The notes beneath the pieces are model-generated. The model did not search any database and had not been told where the DNA came from. It saw only the letters and a list, made by a program, of their open reading frames with translations. A stretch of DNA of 64,000 nucleotides from an uncultured Pelagibacteraceae bacterium (GTDB lineage Bacteria > Pseudomonadota > Alphaproteobacteria > Pelagibacterales > Pelagibacteraceae): assembly GCA_902580895.1 (NCBI GenBank), contig CACHMJ010000002.1, forward strand, positions 44,111-108,110, in the 5' to 3' direction. Every line of letters starts with the position of its first letter. The stretch's first letter is position 1. The position numbers and the translations under genes were made by a program. Positions 1-9,089 of this stretch are shown here, in pieces.

Positions 1-1644
1 TAACATTATTATTCTATCAATACCTGGAGCAATTCCGCCATGTGGAGGTGCACCATAACTTAATGCATTAATCATCCCGCTAAATTTTTGATCAACGTCA
101 GATTTAGAATAACCTGCAATATCAAATAATTTATACATAAGTTCTGGTATATGATTTCTAATTGCACCTGATGATAATTCAATTCCATTACATACAATAT
201 CATATTGATACGCTAGTATTTCTAATGGTTTTTCAAAATCTATTTTATTTATATCTCCTTGCGGCATTGAAAAAGGATTATGACTAAATTTAATTTTGTT
301 GGTTTGATTATCTATTTCATACATTGGATAATCTACAATCCAGCAGAATGCAAAAATATTTTCATCTATTAGATCTAAATCTTTTCCAATTTTATCTCTA
401 GCTAATGAAGTAATTTTTTCAACTTCTTCTTGTTTACCACAAGCAAAGAAAATACTGTCGCCTACTTCTGCATAAGTTTTGGCCATTATTTCATTTAGAG
501 AGTCTTTAGAAAAAAACTTACCTATGGGGCCTTTTGCTAAAATTTCTTTTTCCTTTTCAATAGAAAAATAAGCAAGTCCTGAGGCACCTTGTTCTTTAGC
601 CCATTTATCAATATTATCAAAAAAACTTCTAGGTTTATTTTTTGTATTTTTTGTAACAATACATCTTACTTTAGATCCAGACTTAACAAGTTTTTTAAAA
701 ATCTCAAATGAAACGTCTTCTCTTAAAAAAATTTCAGTAATGTCATTTATAATAAGTGGATTTCTTAAATCTGGTTTATCAGTTCCATATTTAATCATTG
801 ACTCTTTAAAAGAAATTCTTGGAAATTCATCAAATAATAATTTTTTATTTGAAAACTTCTTAAATGTATTAACAAACAATTTTTCTACCACATTAAATAC
901 GTCCTCTTGTTCCACAAATGACATTTCTAAATCTAACTGATAGAACTCTCCAGGACTTCTATCAGCTCTAGCATCTTCATCTCGAAAACAAGGTGCAATT
1001 TGGAAATATTTGTCAAAACCAGAAACCATCACCAGTTGTTTAAATTGTTGAGGTGCTTGTGGAAGTGCATAAAATTTTCCAGGATTTAATCTACTTGGAA
1101 CCAAAAAATCTCTTGCTCCTTCAGGACTTGAAGACGTTAAAATTGGTGTTTGAAATTCTAAAAATCCTAGTTTGTTCATCTCATTCCTGATAAATGAAAT
1201 GACTTTTGATCTTAATATTATATTTTCATGGATTTTTTTTCGTCTTAAATCTAAAAAGCGATACTTCAGTCTTATTTCTTCTGAATACTCACGATCACTA
1301 AAAACTGGTAAAGGTAGTTCCTTGCATTCACCAAGAATTTGAAAGTTTTTAATTACAACTTCAATCTTTCCAGTTTCAATGTCCTTATTAATTGCCTCCT
1401 GTGATCTTTCAACTACTTTTCCATAAATTTTAATTACCGTTTCTAATTGTATTTTTTCTAATTTTTTAAAATCAGAATTTTCTTTATCAATAGTACATTG
1501 TGTTATTCCATAATTATCTCTCAAATCTATAAACAAAAGATTCCCATGATCTCTTTTTTTATTTATCCAGCCAGAAAGAGTTATTTCTTCTCCAACGTTT
1601 TCGCTTCTTAATTCATTGCATTTATGAGTTCTAAATTTGTTCAA
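1..1644 (-). CDS. aspS: Aspartyl-tRNA synthetase, 3' end beyond window
   Basis: Class II aminoacyl-tRNA synthetase that charges tRNA-Asp in the cytoplasm. The reading frame is open across all 548 codons present and runs off the left edge. The last visible residues include the class II motif 3 region with GAPPHGGIAPGIDR, as in bacterial AspRS, so only a short C-terminal tail (a few tens of residues compared with the usual near-590) should be missing. The N-terminus reads MNKFRTHKCNEL followed by an anticodon-binding OB-fold segment (GWINKKRDHG). I chose a TTG start because it lies right after the hda stop and has a GGAG 5 bases upstream. It is the last visible gene of an hda-aspS run. Confidence 0.95.
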   Translation of the reverse strand, partial: MNKFRTHKCNELRSENVGEEITLSGWINKKRDHGNLLFIDLRDNYGITQCTIDKENSDFKKLEKIQLETVIKIYGKVVERSQEAINKDIETGKIEVVIKNFQILGECKELPLPVFSDREYSEEIRLKYRFLDLRRKKIHENIILRSKVISFIRNEMNKLGFLEFQTPILTSSSPEGARDFLVPSRLNPGKFYALPQAPQQFKQLVMVSGFDKYFQIAPCFRDEDARADRSPGEFYQLDLEMSFVEQEDVFNVVEKLFVNTFKKFSNKKLLFDEFPRISFKESMIKYGTDKPDLRNPLIINDITEIFLREDVSFEIFKKLVKSGSKVRCIVTKNTKNKPRSFFDNIDKWAKEQGASGLAYFSIEKEKEILAKGPIGKFFSKDSLNEIMAKTYAEVGDSIFFACGKQEEVEKITSLARDKIGKDLDLIDENIFAFCWIVDYPMYEIDNQTNKIKFSHNPFSMPQGDINKIDFEKPLEILAYQYDIVCNGIELSSGAIRNHIPELMYKLFDIAGYSKSDVDQKFSGMINALSYGAPPHGGIAPGIDRIIML

Positions 1645-2307
1645 TTATTCTCCTAAGACTTCCTTAATAATTTTAAAATCAATCGATTTTTTTTTTTTTA
1701 AACTTAGTTGATCGACCTTATATATGAATTCATATATTTTACTATATGATCTCTCAATTCTTTTAATAATAAAATCAATGAATTTATGATCTAAAGCAAT
1801 TTGCCTATCAGATAAATTTTTTAATATAATCGCAAATATTAACTCATCATCTGGTTTTTCAATGTTTAACAAAATAAAATTTTTTGTTCTAGATTTTAAA
1901 TCTTTTAAATCAAAGGCTATATTCACTATTGGTATTGAAGATGTAACAATAATAAATTTATTATCTTGTTCAATTAAATTTAGAAGACTGTAAAATAATT
2001 TTTCGTCAATATCCGTTGATATATTTTCTATAATAATGTTTTCGTAAATTTTTATTTTTTTTAGATCATTATCTCTTAAAGATTTACCCTCAAGCTTGAT
2101 ACCTTTATTTTTTTGTAAAAAAATATTCATTAAATGAGATTTTCCTGAAAGTTTTTCACCAATTACATTAACAAAATTTTTCTCCCATTTTGGCCATAAA
2201 TTTAAAAAATCAAAAACATGCTTGTTGCTTTTAGAGAGGTAGAAATCCTCATATTTAAAGTTTTTGTCGTAATCAAATTTAATTATTGTTTGATCTGAGT
2301 CTCTCAT
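1645..2307 (-). CDS. hdaA: Hda-like DnaA regulatory ATPase
   Basis: Short DnaA-related AAA+ protein of 220 residues that in other proteobacteria works with the DNA-loaded beta clamp to inactivate DnaA-ATP after initiation. A P-loop (GEKLSGKS) lies at residues 50-57. The protein ends after the AAA+ lid and lacks the DnaA C-terminal DNA-binding domain, which separates Hda from DnaA. The Walker B position reads IIIEN, with no clear aspartate. It overlaps the upstream DUF2066 gene by 4 bases, and aspS starts one base after it. Gene order hda-DUF2066 beside purM matches many gamma- and alphaproteobacteria and supports the call. Confidence 0.85.
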   Translation of the reverse strand: MRDSDQTIIKFDYDKNFKYEDFYLSKSNKHVFDFLNLWPKWEKNFVNVIGEKLSGKSHLMNIFLQKNKGIKLEGKSLRDNDLKKIKIYENIIIENISTDIDEKLFYSLLNLIEQDNKFIIVTSSIPIVNIAFDLKDLKSRTKNFILLNIEKPDDELIFAIILKNLSDRQIALDHKFIDFIIKRIERSYSKIYEFIYKVDQLSLKKKKSIDFKIIKEVLGE

Positions 2308-3383
2308 TCAATCATCCAAACTTTTTTTTGTGTATTTAGATTATATTTTTTATTTTTCATTAAATTAATAAAATTTTGTACTGTTCCATTGAACAAAACT
2401 TCATAAAATATGAATTCTTTATTAAATTTTTGCACAGAGTAGTCACTCACTAAGTCTATTTCACTTAAAAATAATTCAAAATTATTTGATTTTTTTAAAT
2501 TGTCATTTTTAATTTTAATTATAATTGGAAGTTTTATGGAAGTATTTATTTCATTTAATTTTTTCCAAGTATTCTCGTATTGTTTTTTTAGGTTTTCAAC
2601 TAGTATATTGAGATCTTCATTATTATTTAAATTAAGGTTTTGAAATGAATTATTTTTAATTATTTCATTTTCATCATTATATATTTTTGATAAGACTCTA
2701 ATTTCGTTATTACTTTTAAATATTAAAGAGATAATATAGTTATCTAAATAATACTTTTTTGTAATCTCACTAAAATCATAAGTTTCTATATTGTTGAAAT
2801 TTTTTTTTATTAGATTTAAATCTTCAAGATCCTCTGATGGTAACAAATACTCAATTAATTCATAGGATTTTAAATTAGTATTCCAATTATTATAAATTGG
2901 ATTATTAGAAAAAATTAATAAATCATTCATCTTTTCATCAATTATAATTGGGAAAAATAAAAATTTTTCATTAATAATTTGAGAAGGATATATATTTCTT
3001 TTTTCTAAATAATCAAAAATTTTTCTTTTATTGAAAGAAACTCCAAGAATAACATTATAATCTTGGTTTATAAATTTTTCCTCTTCAATTGAAAATGTCT
3101 CGATCATACTCTTTATTTCATTTAGATTAAAAATTTCTAATTTTTTATAATCTGATGATTTCGTTAATTTATAAATTAATTCTAAAAAAGCTTTCCTAAA
3201 ACCATCATCAATTACTTTATTTTTATCAAAATTTTTTTTAAATGGTTTCGAAATTTCTATATTATTGATTTCAAAAGATTTTGCTCTTACTTTTTCTGTG
3301 GAAAAAAAAAATATTATTAAAGCTAGAATACAAAAAAAAATATATAAACGTCTATAATAATACATACAAAATTTAAAAGACAT
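2304..3383 (-). CDS. DUF2066 family membrane-anchored protein
   Basis: A 359-residue protein with one hydrophobic N-terminal segment (about residues 12-29), probably an uncleaved anchor or signal peptide, followed by a lysine/asparagine-rich extracytoplasmic domain. I assign DUF2066 from the region after the anchor (DDGFRKAFLELIYKLT) and from its position between hda and purM, where DUF2066 genes typically sit. No function is known for the family. The first ATG lies only 4 bases from the divergent purM start. A second ATG six codons in (3365) would leave 22 bases. Either way, the promoters of the two genes must overlap the coding regions. Confidence 0.65.
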   Translation of the reverse strand: MSFKFCMYYYRRLYIFFCILALIIFFFSTEKVRAKSFEINNIEISKPFKKNFDKNKVIDDGFRKAFLELIYKLTKSSDYKKLEIFNLNEIKSMIETFSIEEEKFINQDYNVILGVSFNKRKIFDYLEKRNIYPSQIINEKFLFFPIIIDEKMNDLLIFSNNPIYNNWNTNLKSYELIEYLLPSEDLEDLNLIKKNFNNIETYDFSEITKKYYLDNYIISLIFKSNNEIRVLSKIYNDENEIIKNNSFQNLNLNNNEDLNILVENLKKQYENTWKKLNEINTSIKLPIIIKIKNDNLKKSNNFELFLSEIDLVSDYSVQKFNKEFIFYEVLFNGTVQNFINLMKNKKYNLNTQKKVWMIE

Positions 3384-3387
3384 AATA

Positions 3388-4422
3388 ATGAAAAAAAATC
3401 TCTTTACCTATAAAAAAAGTGGGGTCAATATTGATGCAGCTGATAAATTTATAAGTTTCATATCTAACATTTCATCAAAAAAAAGAGGCAATAAAAAGAA
3501 TGCCAATATCGGAGGTTTTGGTTCTGTCTCAGATCTACCCAAGGACATCAAAAATCCACAAATAGTAGCTTGCACTGATGGTGTGGGAACCAAAATTGAA
3601 ATTGCAAACTTACTAAATAAATATGACACTATAGGAATAGATCTGGTCGCTATGAGTGTAAATGATTTAATTGTGCAAGGTGCAAAACCTTTGTTTTTTT
3701 TAGACTACATTTCAATTAATAAAATTAATTTAAAAAAAATGAAATTGATAATTCGTGGAATAATTAAGGGATGTGATATTTCGCAATGTAGTTTAGTTGG
3801 TGGTGAGACTGCCGAAATGCCAGATACTTATGAAAAAGGTAAATTTGATATAGCTGGTTTCGCAGTTGGAATTACGGATAAAAAAAAAATACTTAATAAA
3901 AAAAAAATTAAAAAAGGAGATTTAATTCTAGCCGTACCATCAAGTGGTTTACATTCAAATGGTTTTTCTCTGGTGAGACATTTATTAAGATTAAAAAAAA
4001 TAGATATAAAAAGAGATCCTTTTCTTAAAATGGAACTAATAAAACCAACCAAAATTTATGTAAAAGAAATCTTAAATCTTGTAAAAAGAGATCTTTTAAA
4101 TGGTTGTGCTAATATTACTGGTGGTGGGTTAGCTGATAATATTGGTAGAATTATACCTAATAACTTATCTGCAGAAATAGATTTGAATAAAATTATACCC
4201 CTAAATATTTTTTATTGGCTTAAAAAAAATAAAATTAGTGACAAAGAAATGCTTAAAACTTTTAATTGTGGAGTTGGATTTTGTCTTATAATAAATCCCA
4301 AAAATATAAGAAAAATCGATAAATTTTTTTCAAAACAATACAAACCTTATATTATTGGAAAAATTTCTAAAAACAGAAATAAAAATAAAGTAAGACTTAA
4401 TGGTAAAATTAACTGGATATAA
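3388..4422 (+). CDS. purM: Phosphoribosylformylglycinamidine cyclo-ligase (AIR synthetase)
   Basis: ATP-dependent cyclisation of FGAM to aminoimidazole ribotide, step five of purine synthesis. The 344-residue length is normal for the family. Family landmarks are DGVGTK (64-69), DLVAMSVNDLIVQGA (about 85-99), GGETAEMP (138-145) and GGGLADN in the C-terminal half. It is divergent from the DUF2066 gene and overlaps purN by 23 bases, so purM and purN are almost certainly one transcript with coupled translation. Confidence 0.97.
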   Translation: MKKNLFTYKKSGVNIDAADKFISFISNISSKKRGNKKNANIGGFGSVSDLPKDIKNPQIVACTDGVGTKIEIANLLNKYDTIGIDLVAMSVNDLIVQGAKPLFFLDYISINKINLKKMKLIIRGIIKGCDISQCSLVGGETAEMPDTYEKGKFDIAGFAVGITDKKKILNKKKIKKGDLILAVPSSGLHSNGFSLVRHLLRLKKIDIKRDPFLKMELIKPTKIYVKEILNLVKRDLLNGCANITGGGLADNIGRIIPNNLSAEIDLNKIIPLNIFYWLKKNKISDKEMLKTFNCGVGFCLIINPKNIRKIDKFFSKQYKPYIIGKISKNRNKNKVRLNGKINWI

Positions 4423-4981
4423 AAAGGTTAATACTGCAGTTTTTATTTCTGGCACTGGAACTAATTTAAAGTCTTTAATAAGATTTTCTAGAACAAAAAA
4501 ATCACCTATTTCTATTGATTTAATAGTTTCAAGTAATCCTAAAGCTAAAGGTTTAAAGCTTGGCAAAATCTACAAGATAAAAAAAAAAGTATTTAATTTT
4601 AATAAAAAAATTAAAATAGAAAATCAGATACTTTCTGTTTTAAAGGGTCATGAGATTAAGATGATATGTTTAGCAGGATTTATGAAAATTTTATCCAAAA
4701 ATTTTATCACTAAATTTAAAGGGAAAATTTTGAATATTCATCCCTCACTGCTTCCTAAATATAAAGGATTAAACACTCATGAAAGAGCATTAAATGATAA
4801 TGAAAAATATTCAGGGTGCACTGTTCATTTTGTCACTTCAAAATTAGATTCTGGAAAAATTATTTTACAAAAGAAAGTAAAAATCTCAAAAAATGAGACA
4901 AAGAGCTCTCTTGCTAAAAAAGTGCTCGTTCAAGAACATAAAATTTATTCAAAAGCAATATTAAAATTATTTAATCTTTAA
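4400..4981 (+). CDS. purN: Phosphoribosylglycinamide formyltransferase
   Basis: Transfers formyl from 10-formyl-THF to GAR, step three of purine synthesis. The 193 residues begin with VFISGTGTNLKSL, the phosphoribosyl-binding start of the GART fold. Catalytic residues are visible as N112 and H114 in NIHPSLLPKYKG and D150 in LDSG. The start codon lies inside the purM 3' end, and the 23-base overlap is in another frame, so this is a true overlap. The 3' end overlaps the convergent ndk gene by 11 bases. Confidence 0.95.
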   Translation: MVKLTGYKKVNTAVFISGTGTNLKSLIRFSRTKKSPISIDLIVSSNPKAKGLKLGKIYKIKKKVFNFNKKIKIENQILSVLKGHEIKMICLAGFMKILSKNFITKFKGKILNIHPSLLPKYKGLNTHERALNDNEKYSGCTVHFVTSKLDSGKIILQKKVKISKNETKSSLAKKVLVQEHKIYSKAILKLFNL

Positions 4982-5381
4982 AAAAGAAATCAATTTCTAT
5001 TTTAGCATTATCAACACTATCAGATCCATGCACAGAATTTTTGTCAATTGAAATCCCATATTTTTTTCTTATAGTTCCATCCTCTGCATCTTTTGGATTT
5101 GTAGCTCCCATGAGTTCTCTGTTTCCTTTTACTGCATTCTCTTTTTGAAGAACCATAACAACTATTGGACCCGATGAAAGATAGTCACATAAATCATTAT
5201 AAAATGGCTTAGTTTCGTGCACTTTATAAAATTTTTCAGCCTCGGACTTATCAATTTGAATTTTTTTTTCATTAAGAATTTTAAAACCATTATTTTTAAA
5301 CATCTCTTTAATTTCACCTTCAAGATTTCTTTCTACAGCGTCAGGTTTTATAATGGATAATGTTTGTTCAATATTACTCAT
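4971..5381 (-). CDS. ndk: Nucleoside diphosphate kinase
   Basis: Moves the gamma phosphate between nucleoside triphosphates and diphosphates through a phosphohistidine. The 136 residues carry the family start TLSIIKPDAVERN and the active-site segment NSVHGSDS, with the catalytic histidine at position 118. Length and motifs are normal. It overlaps the upstream pepA stop by 8 bases on the same strand, so the two are probably co-transcribed, and it is convergent with purN. Confidence 0.97.
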   Translation of the reverse strand: MSNIEQTLSIIKPDAVERNLEGEIKEMFKNNGFKILNEKKIQIDKSEAEKFYKVHETKPFYNDLCDYLSSGPIVVMVLQKENAVKGNRELMGATNPKDAEDGTIRKKYGISIDKNSVHGSDSVDNAKIEIDFFFKD

Positions 5382-6825
5382 AATGATCCTCTATAAGTTT
5401 ATTTAATAATCTAACTCCGTAACCTGTTGCACCTCCTGAATTTAAGGCTCCACCATATTTAGAAAATGCCATTCCAGCTATGTCTAAATGAGCCCAGGGT
5501 GTTTCATTTAATATAAATCTTTGTAAAAATTGTGCAGCAGTAGTTGAACCAGCTCCACCAACGTAATTAATATTTTGCATATCGGCATTTTTTGAATCTA
5601 TTAATTTATCATAATTTTTATTTAACGGCATTCTCCAGACTTTTTCTTCAACATATTCACCTGACTTAATTAATTGTTTAGATAATTTATCATCATTTGA
5701 AAATAAACCCGCATATTCAGAACCTAGTGAAACAATAATAGCTCCTGTTAAAGTTGCTAAATCCACAATAAACTTTGGTTTAAACTTTTCCTCAGTAAAA
5801 GTAAGTGCATCTGCAAGTACAAGTCTTCCCTCTGCATCGGTATTTAAAATTTCAACTGTTTTACCGCTATAAGACTTAACAATATCACCAGGTCTTTGTG
5901 CATTTCCTCCAGGCATATTTTCTACTAGTCCAACAACTCCAACTGCATTAATTTTTGCTTTTCTTAGAGCTAAAGTTTTCATTAATCCGACTACTACTGC
6001 AGAACCAGCCATATCATAAGTCATGTCCTCCATAAACTTAGCTGGCTTTAAAGATATTCCTCCAGTATCAAAACAAACACCTTTGCCAACAAAAGCTAGA
6101 GGTTTAGATTTATTTTTTGATCCATTCCATTCCATTGTTACAAGATAGGACCCTCTAATACTTCCTTGACCAACACCAAGTAATGTATTCATACCTAATT
6201 TTTTTAACTCTCTATCGTTATAAATCTTTATTTTTAATCCAAATTTACTTAAAGATTTTATTCGTTTTGCATATTCATCTGGATGTAGTACATTTCCAGG
6301 TTCGGATACTAAATCTCTGGTATAAAAAGTCCCCTCCTCTATAGATTTAAATTTTAATTGATCTTTATAATTAGGAATATTCTTACCTATAACATTAATA
6401 TTGATATCACCTTCATTTTTTTTTGTTTTATATTTTTCAAATTTATAAGATTTTAACTTAATCCCATGTAAAAAATATCCCACAATATTTCGTCTTTTAT
6501 CAATAGTATCTGAGTTAACACTAATATGTTTTTCTTTTAATTCTTTTAAAATATCGTAACATTTAGCGCCTAAATTTTCTGCATCAGCATCTGAAAGGTT
6601 TTTTTTAAGTGAAACTAAAATTATTTTCTTTTTTGAGCTAATGTTAAAATTTATAACTTTTTTTTTTGTACCTTTTTTATTTAGCAAATCGGAAATGTAA
6701 GAATATTCAGAATTAGAGATATATTTTTTTAAAGCGGTAATTTTGAATCCTTCATCAACAAATAATATTAAGTTTCCATTAGATTTTGCTGAAACCTGGC
6801 TTTTATATGTGATTTTAATATTCAT
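5374..6825 (-). CDS. pepA: Leucyl aminopeptidase (M17)
   Basis: Cytosolic metallo-exopeptidase that removes N-terminal residues from peptides; some homologues also bind DNA. The C-terminal catalytic domain shows GKGVCFDTGG (about 247-256) and the M17 signature NTDAEGRL (about 328-335), which carry the two-metal site. I take the ATG at 6825 (MNIKITYK) rather than the TTG five codons upstream, because homologues begin close to this point and neither start has a good ribosome site. The length is then 483 residues, normal for the family. It shares a region of about 60 bases with the divergent lptF. Confidence 0.93.
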   Translation of the reverse strand: MNIKITYKSQVSAKSNGNLILFVDEGFKITALKKYISNSEYSYISDLLNKKGTKKKVINFNISSKKKIILVSLKKNLSDADAENLGAKCYDILKELKEKHISVNSDTIDKRRNIVGYFLHGIKLKSYKFEKYKTKKNEGDININVIGKNIPNYKDQLKFKSIEEGTFYTRDLVSEPGNVLHPDEYAKRIKSLSKFGLKIKIYNDRELKKLGMNTLLGVGQGSIRGSYLVTMEWNGSKNKSKPLAFVGKGVCFDTGGISLKPAKFMEDMTYDMAGSAVVVGLMKTLALRKAKINAVGVVGLVENMPGGNAQRPGDIVKSYSGKTVEILNTDAEGRLVLADALTFTEEKFKPKFIVDLATLTGAIIVSLGSEYAGLFSNDDKLSKQLIKSGEYVEEKVWRMPLNKNYDKLIDSKNADMQNINYVGGAGSTTAAQFLQRFILNETPWAHLDIAGMAFSKYGGALNSGGATGYGVRLLNKLIEDHYE

Positions 6826-6885
6826 AAAATTTAAATACAATCTATACGAGATAATGTTATATATGAGTAAAACAATTATATTTCA

Positions 6886-8007
6886 ATGGAAAAAATACTT
6901 TTTAGAAAATTTATTCTTGATGTATCCCTGAGGGCTTTAATTATCATATTTACAATTGGTCTAATAGTTTGGATTATTCAGGCAGTCAATTATTTAGATT
7001 TTGTAATTGATGACGGTCATAATTTCTCGATCTATTTTTACTATAATTTATTTAATTTTCCAAAAATTTTTCATCGAATTTTACCTTTTGTATTTGGAAT
7101 TTCTATTTTTTTTGAATTACTTAAATACGAAAAAAATAATGAATTGTTAATATTTTGGACCAATGGGGTGACCAAAAAAAAATTTATTCTTAATCTAATA
7201 AATTTCGCATTTGTTGTGATGTTTCTTCAAATATTAATTGGAAGTATTATATCTCCAGCAAGTCAATTAAAGGCAAGATCAATTCTTAAAGAATCAAACA
7301 TGGATTTTTTACCAAATTTGATAAAACAAGGAAAATTTATAGATGCTGTATCAGGCTTAACTATTTTTATAAATGAGAGAGTCAGTGAAGATACCTTTAA
7401 AAATATTTTTATTCAAGAAGGGGACTTATTTGATTTAAAAAAAAATGACAATCAAATAATCTTTGCAAAAGAGGGTATTTTGATTAATGAAAATAAAAAA
7501 ATATTTAGATTACTTAATGGAAAAATTATCAGCACCAATAATAAAAAATTAATTGGTTTTGAATTTGATAAAATAGATTATAATTTATCGAATTTAAATT
7601 CAAAAACTATAAAAAAAGCTAAAATACAAGAGCTGCCCTCATCAAAAATAATTAAGTGTTCTTTAAGTTTGTTAAATGAAAATATTTATATTGATGAAAT
7701 GTTTAGATGTGAAAAAAGCAGATTAAAAAATCTTAATCAAGAAATTTATAAAAGATTTATAAAGCCATTTTATATTCCGCTATTAGCTTTGATAAGTTGT
7801 TTTTTGTTAACCTTTTCTAAAGTTCAAAATAATTTTACATTAAAATCAACTAAAGTTTTTTTATATGTATTTCTTGCTCTAGTAATATCAGAAACACTCA
7901 TGAGATATGCTGAGGACTCAAAAATTCAGTTTATTTTTATAATACTAGTTCCATTTATATTTTATTTTTTGATTTACAACTATTTAATTAAGAGAGTTAA
8001 TTCATGA
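6886..8007 (+). CDS. lptF: LPS export ABC transporter permease LptF
   Basis: Inner-membrane permease of the LptB2FG complex, which extracts lipopolysaccharide from the inner membrane and feeds it to LptC/A/D. The 373 residues follow the YjgP/YjgQ plan: hydrophobic helices near residues 12-32, 50-75 and 97-120, a large periplasmic beta-jellyroll domain, and three C-terminal helices (about 287-370). It is first in an overlapping run lptF-lptG-lptD-surA-pdxA-rsmA, an arrangement found across alphaproteobacteria, and overlaps lptG by 4 bases. The partner lptB, lptA and lptC genes are not in the window. Confidence 0.88.
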   Translation: MEKILFRKFILDVSLRALIIIFTIGLIVWIIQAVNYLDFVIDDGHNFSIYFYYNLFNFPKIFHRILPFVFGISIFFELLKYEKNNELLIFWTNGVTKKKFILNLINFAFVVMFLQILIGSIISPASQLKARSILKESNMDFLPNLIKQGKFIDAVSGLTIFINERVSEDTFKNIFIQEGDLFDLKKNDNQIIFAKEGILINENKKIFRLLNGKIISTNNKKLIGFEFDKIDYNLSNLNSKTIKKAKIQELPSSKIIKCSLSLLNENIYIDEMFRCEKSRLKNLNQEIYKRFIKPFYIPLLALISCFLLTFSKVQNNFTLKSTKVFLYVFLALVISETLMRYAEDSKIQFIFIILVPFIFYFLIYNYLIKRVNS

Positions 8008-9089
8008 TTAAAACATTTGATAGATATTTTATTAAATTATTTTTTAAAAAGATAATTTTACTTACTCTAATTTTTTTTTCATTAACATTTATTCTTACTT
8101 TATTTGAAGAAATAACTTTTTTTAGTGACTCATCTAAATCAGCATTTCATTTACCATTTATGATTACTCTACTTAATGTGCCTGCAACACTATTGGAATT
8201 AGTTCCATTCATAGTTCTAATTTCAACTCAACTTTTTTTTGTTGAGATTATCAAAAAGAAAGAAAATGAATTAATTAAAATCAATAGGTTAGACAATTTT
8301 TATTTGATTAAATTACTTGCGTTCTGCTCTTTTTTATTTGGTATAATAATTATTACAATATACTATCCTGTATCATCTAAGTTAAAATTTTTTTATTTTG
8401 ATATAAAAAATATCTATTCTGAAGACGCTAAATACCTTAAACATTACAGTGGTAATGGACTATGGATTAAAGACGAAATTGATGGGGAAATTTATATTAT
8501 TAATGGGTCATCAGACAATAAAGAAAAATTTCTCAAAAATGTGTTTATTACAAAATTTGATAAAAATTTTGATATAGTCGAGAGCATTTCATCAAGAAAA
8601 GCTGATATCACCTCAAATGAGTGGATAATAGAAAATCCAATAATATTCAGAGATAACCAGCAAATTCAATTAAAGGAAAATATAAGACTAATTAGTCATT
8701 TTAATTTTGACAAAATAAATAAAACTTTTAGAGATCTTAATTCACTTAATTTATTTGAATTAATGAATTTAAAAAAAGAAAATGAGTTATTGGGATATTC
8801 CTCACAAGAAGTTGATTTACATTTTTTAAGAATCATTTCATTGCCAATTTATTTAAGTATTATGGTTATTATTTCTGCAATTATTATGTTAAATATTAAG
8901 CGGGATAGACCTTATATATTTCACGTTTTACTAGGAATTTTGTTATCTGTTATTATCTATTATATAAATAACATTTTCAATATTTTTGGATTAACTGATA
9001 AAATACCTGTTTATTTATCTATATTTTTTCCAATTATTTTTTTAAGTATTATCTCAACAATAGGTTTAGTAAGAATTAATGAAAAATAA
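8004..9089 (+). CDS. lptG: LPS export ABC transporter permease LptG
   Basis: Second permease of LptB2FG, paired with LptF. The 361 residues have the same layout: N-terminal helices (about 14-33, 55-80, 98-120), a central periplasmic domain, and a C-terminal bundle (about 272-357). The start is fixed by the ATGA overlap with lptF. The 3' end overlaps lptD by 11 bases. LptF and LptG are told apart here by order and by comparison with alphaproteobacterial operons, so the two names are less certain than the family. Confidence 0.87.
   Translation: MIKTFDRYFIKLFFKKIILLTLIFFSLTFILTLFEEITFFSDSSKSAFHLPFMITLLNVPATLLELVPFIVLISTQLFFVEIIKKKENELIKINRLDNFYLIKLLAFCSFLFGIIIITIYYPVSSKLKFFYFDIKNIYSEDAKYLKHYSGNGLWIKDEIDGEIYIINGSSDNKEKFLKNVFITKFDKNFDIVESISSRKADITSNEWIIENPIIFRDNQQIQLKENIRLISHFNFDKINKTFRDLNSLNLFELMNLKKENELLGYSSQEVDLHFLRIISLPIYLSIMVIISAIIMLNIKRDRPYIFHVLLGILLSVIIYYINNIFNIFGLTDKIPVYLSIFFPIIFLSIISTIGLVRINEK

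Noticed and set aside
740..940. 66-codon plus-strand ORF
   Set aside because: It lies wholly inside aspS on the other strand, whose frame is open and carries class II synthetase motifs; no start signal of its own.
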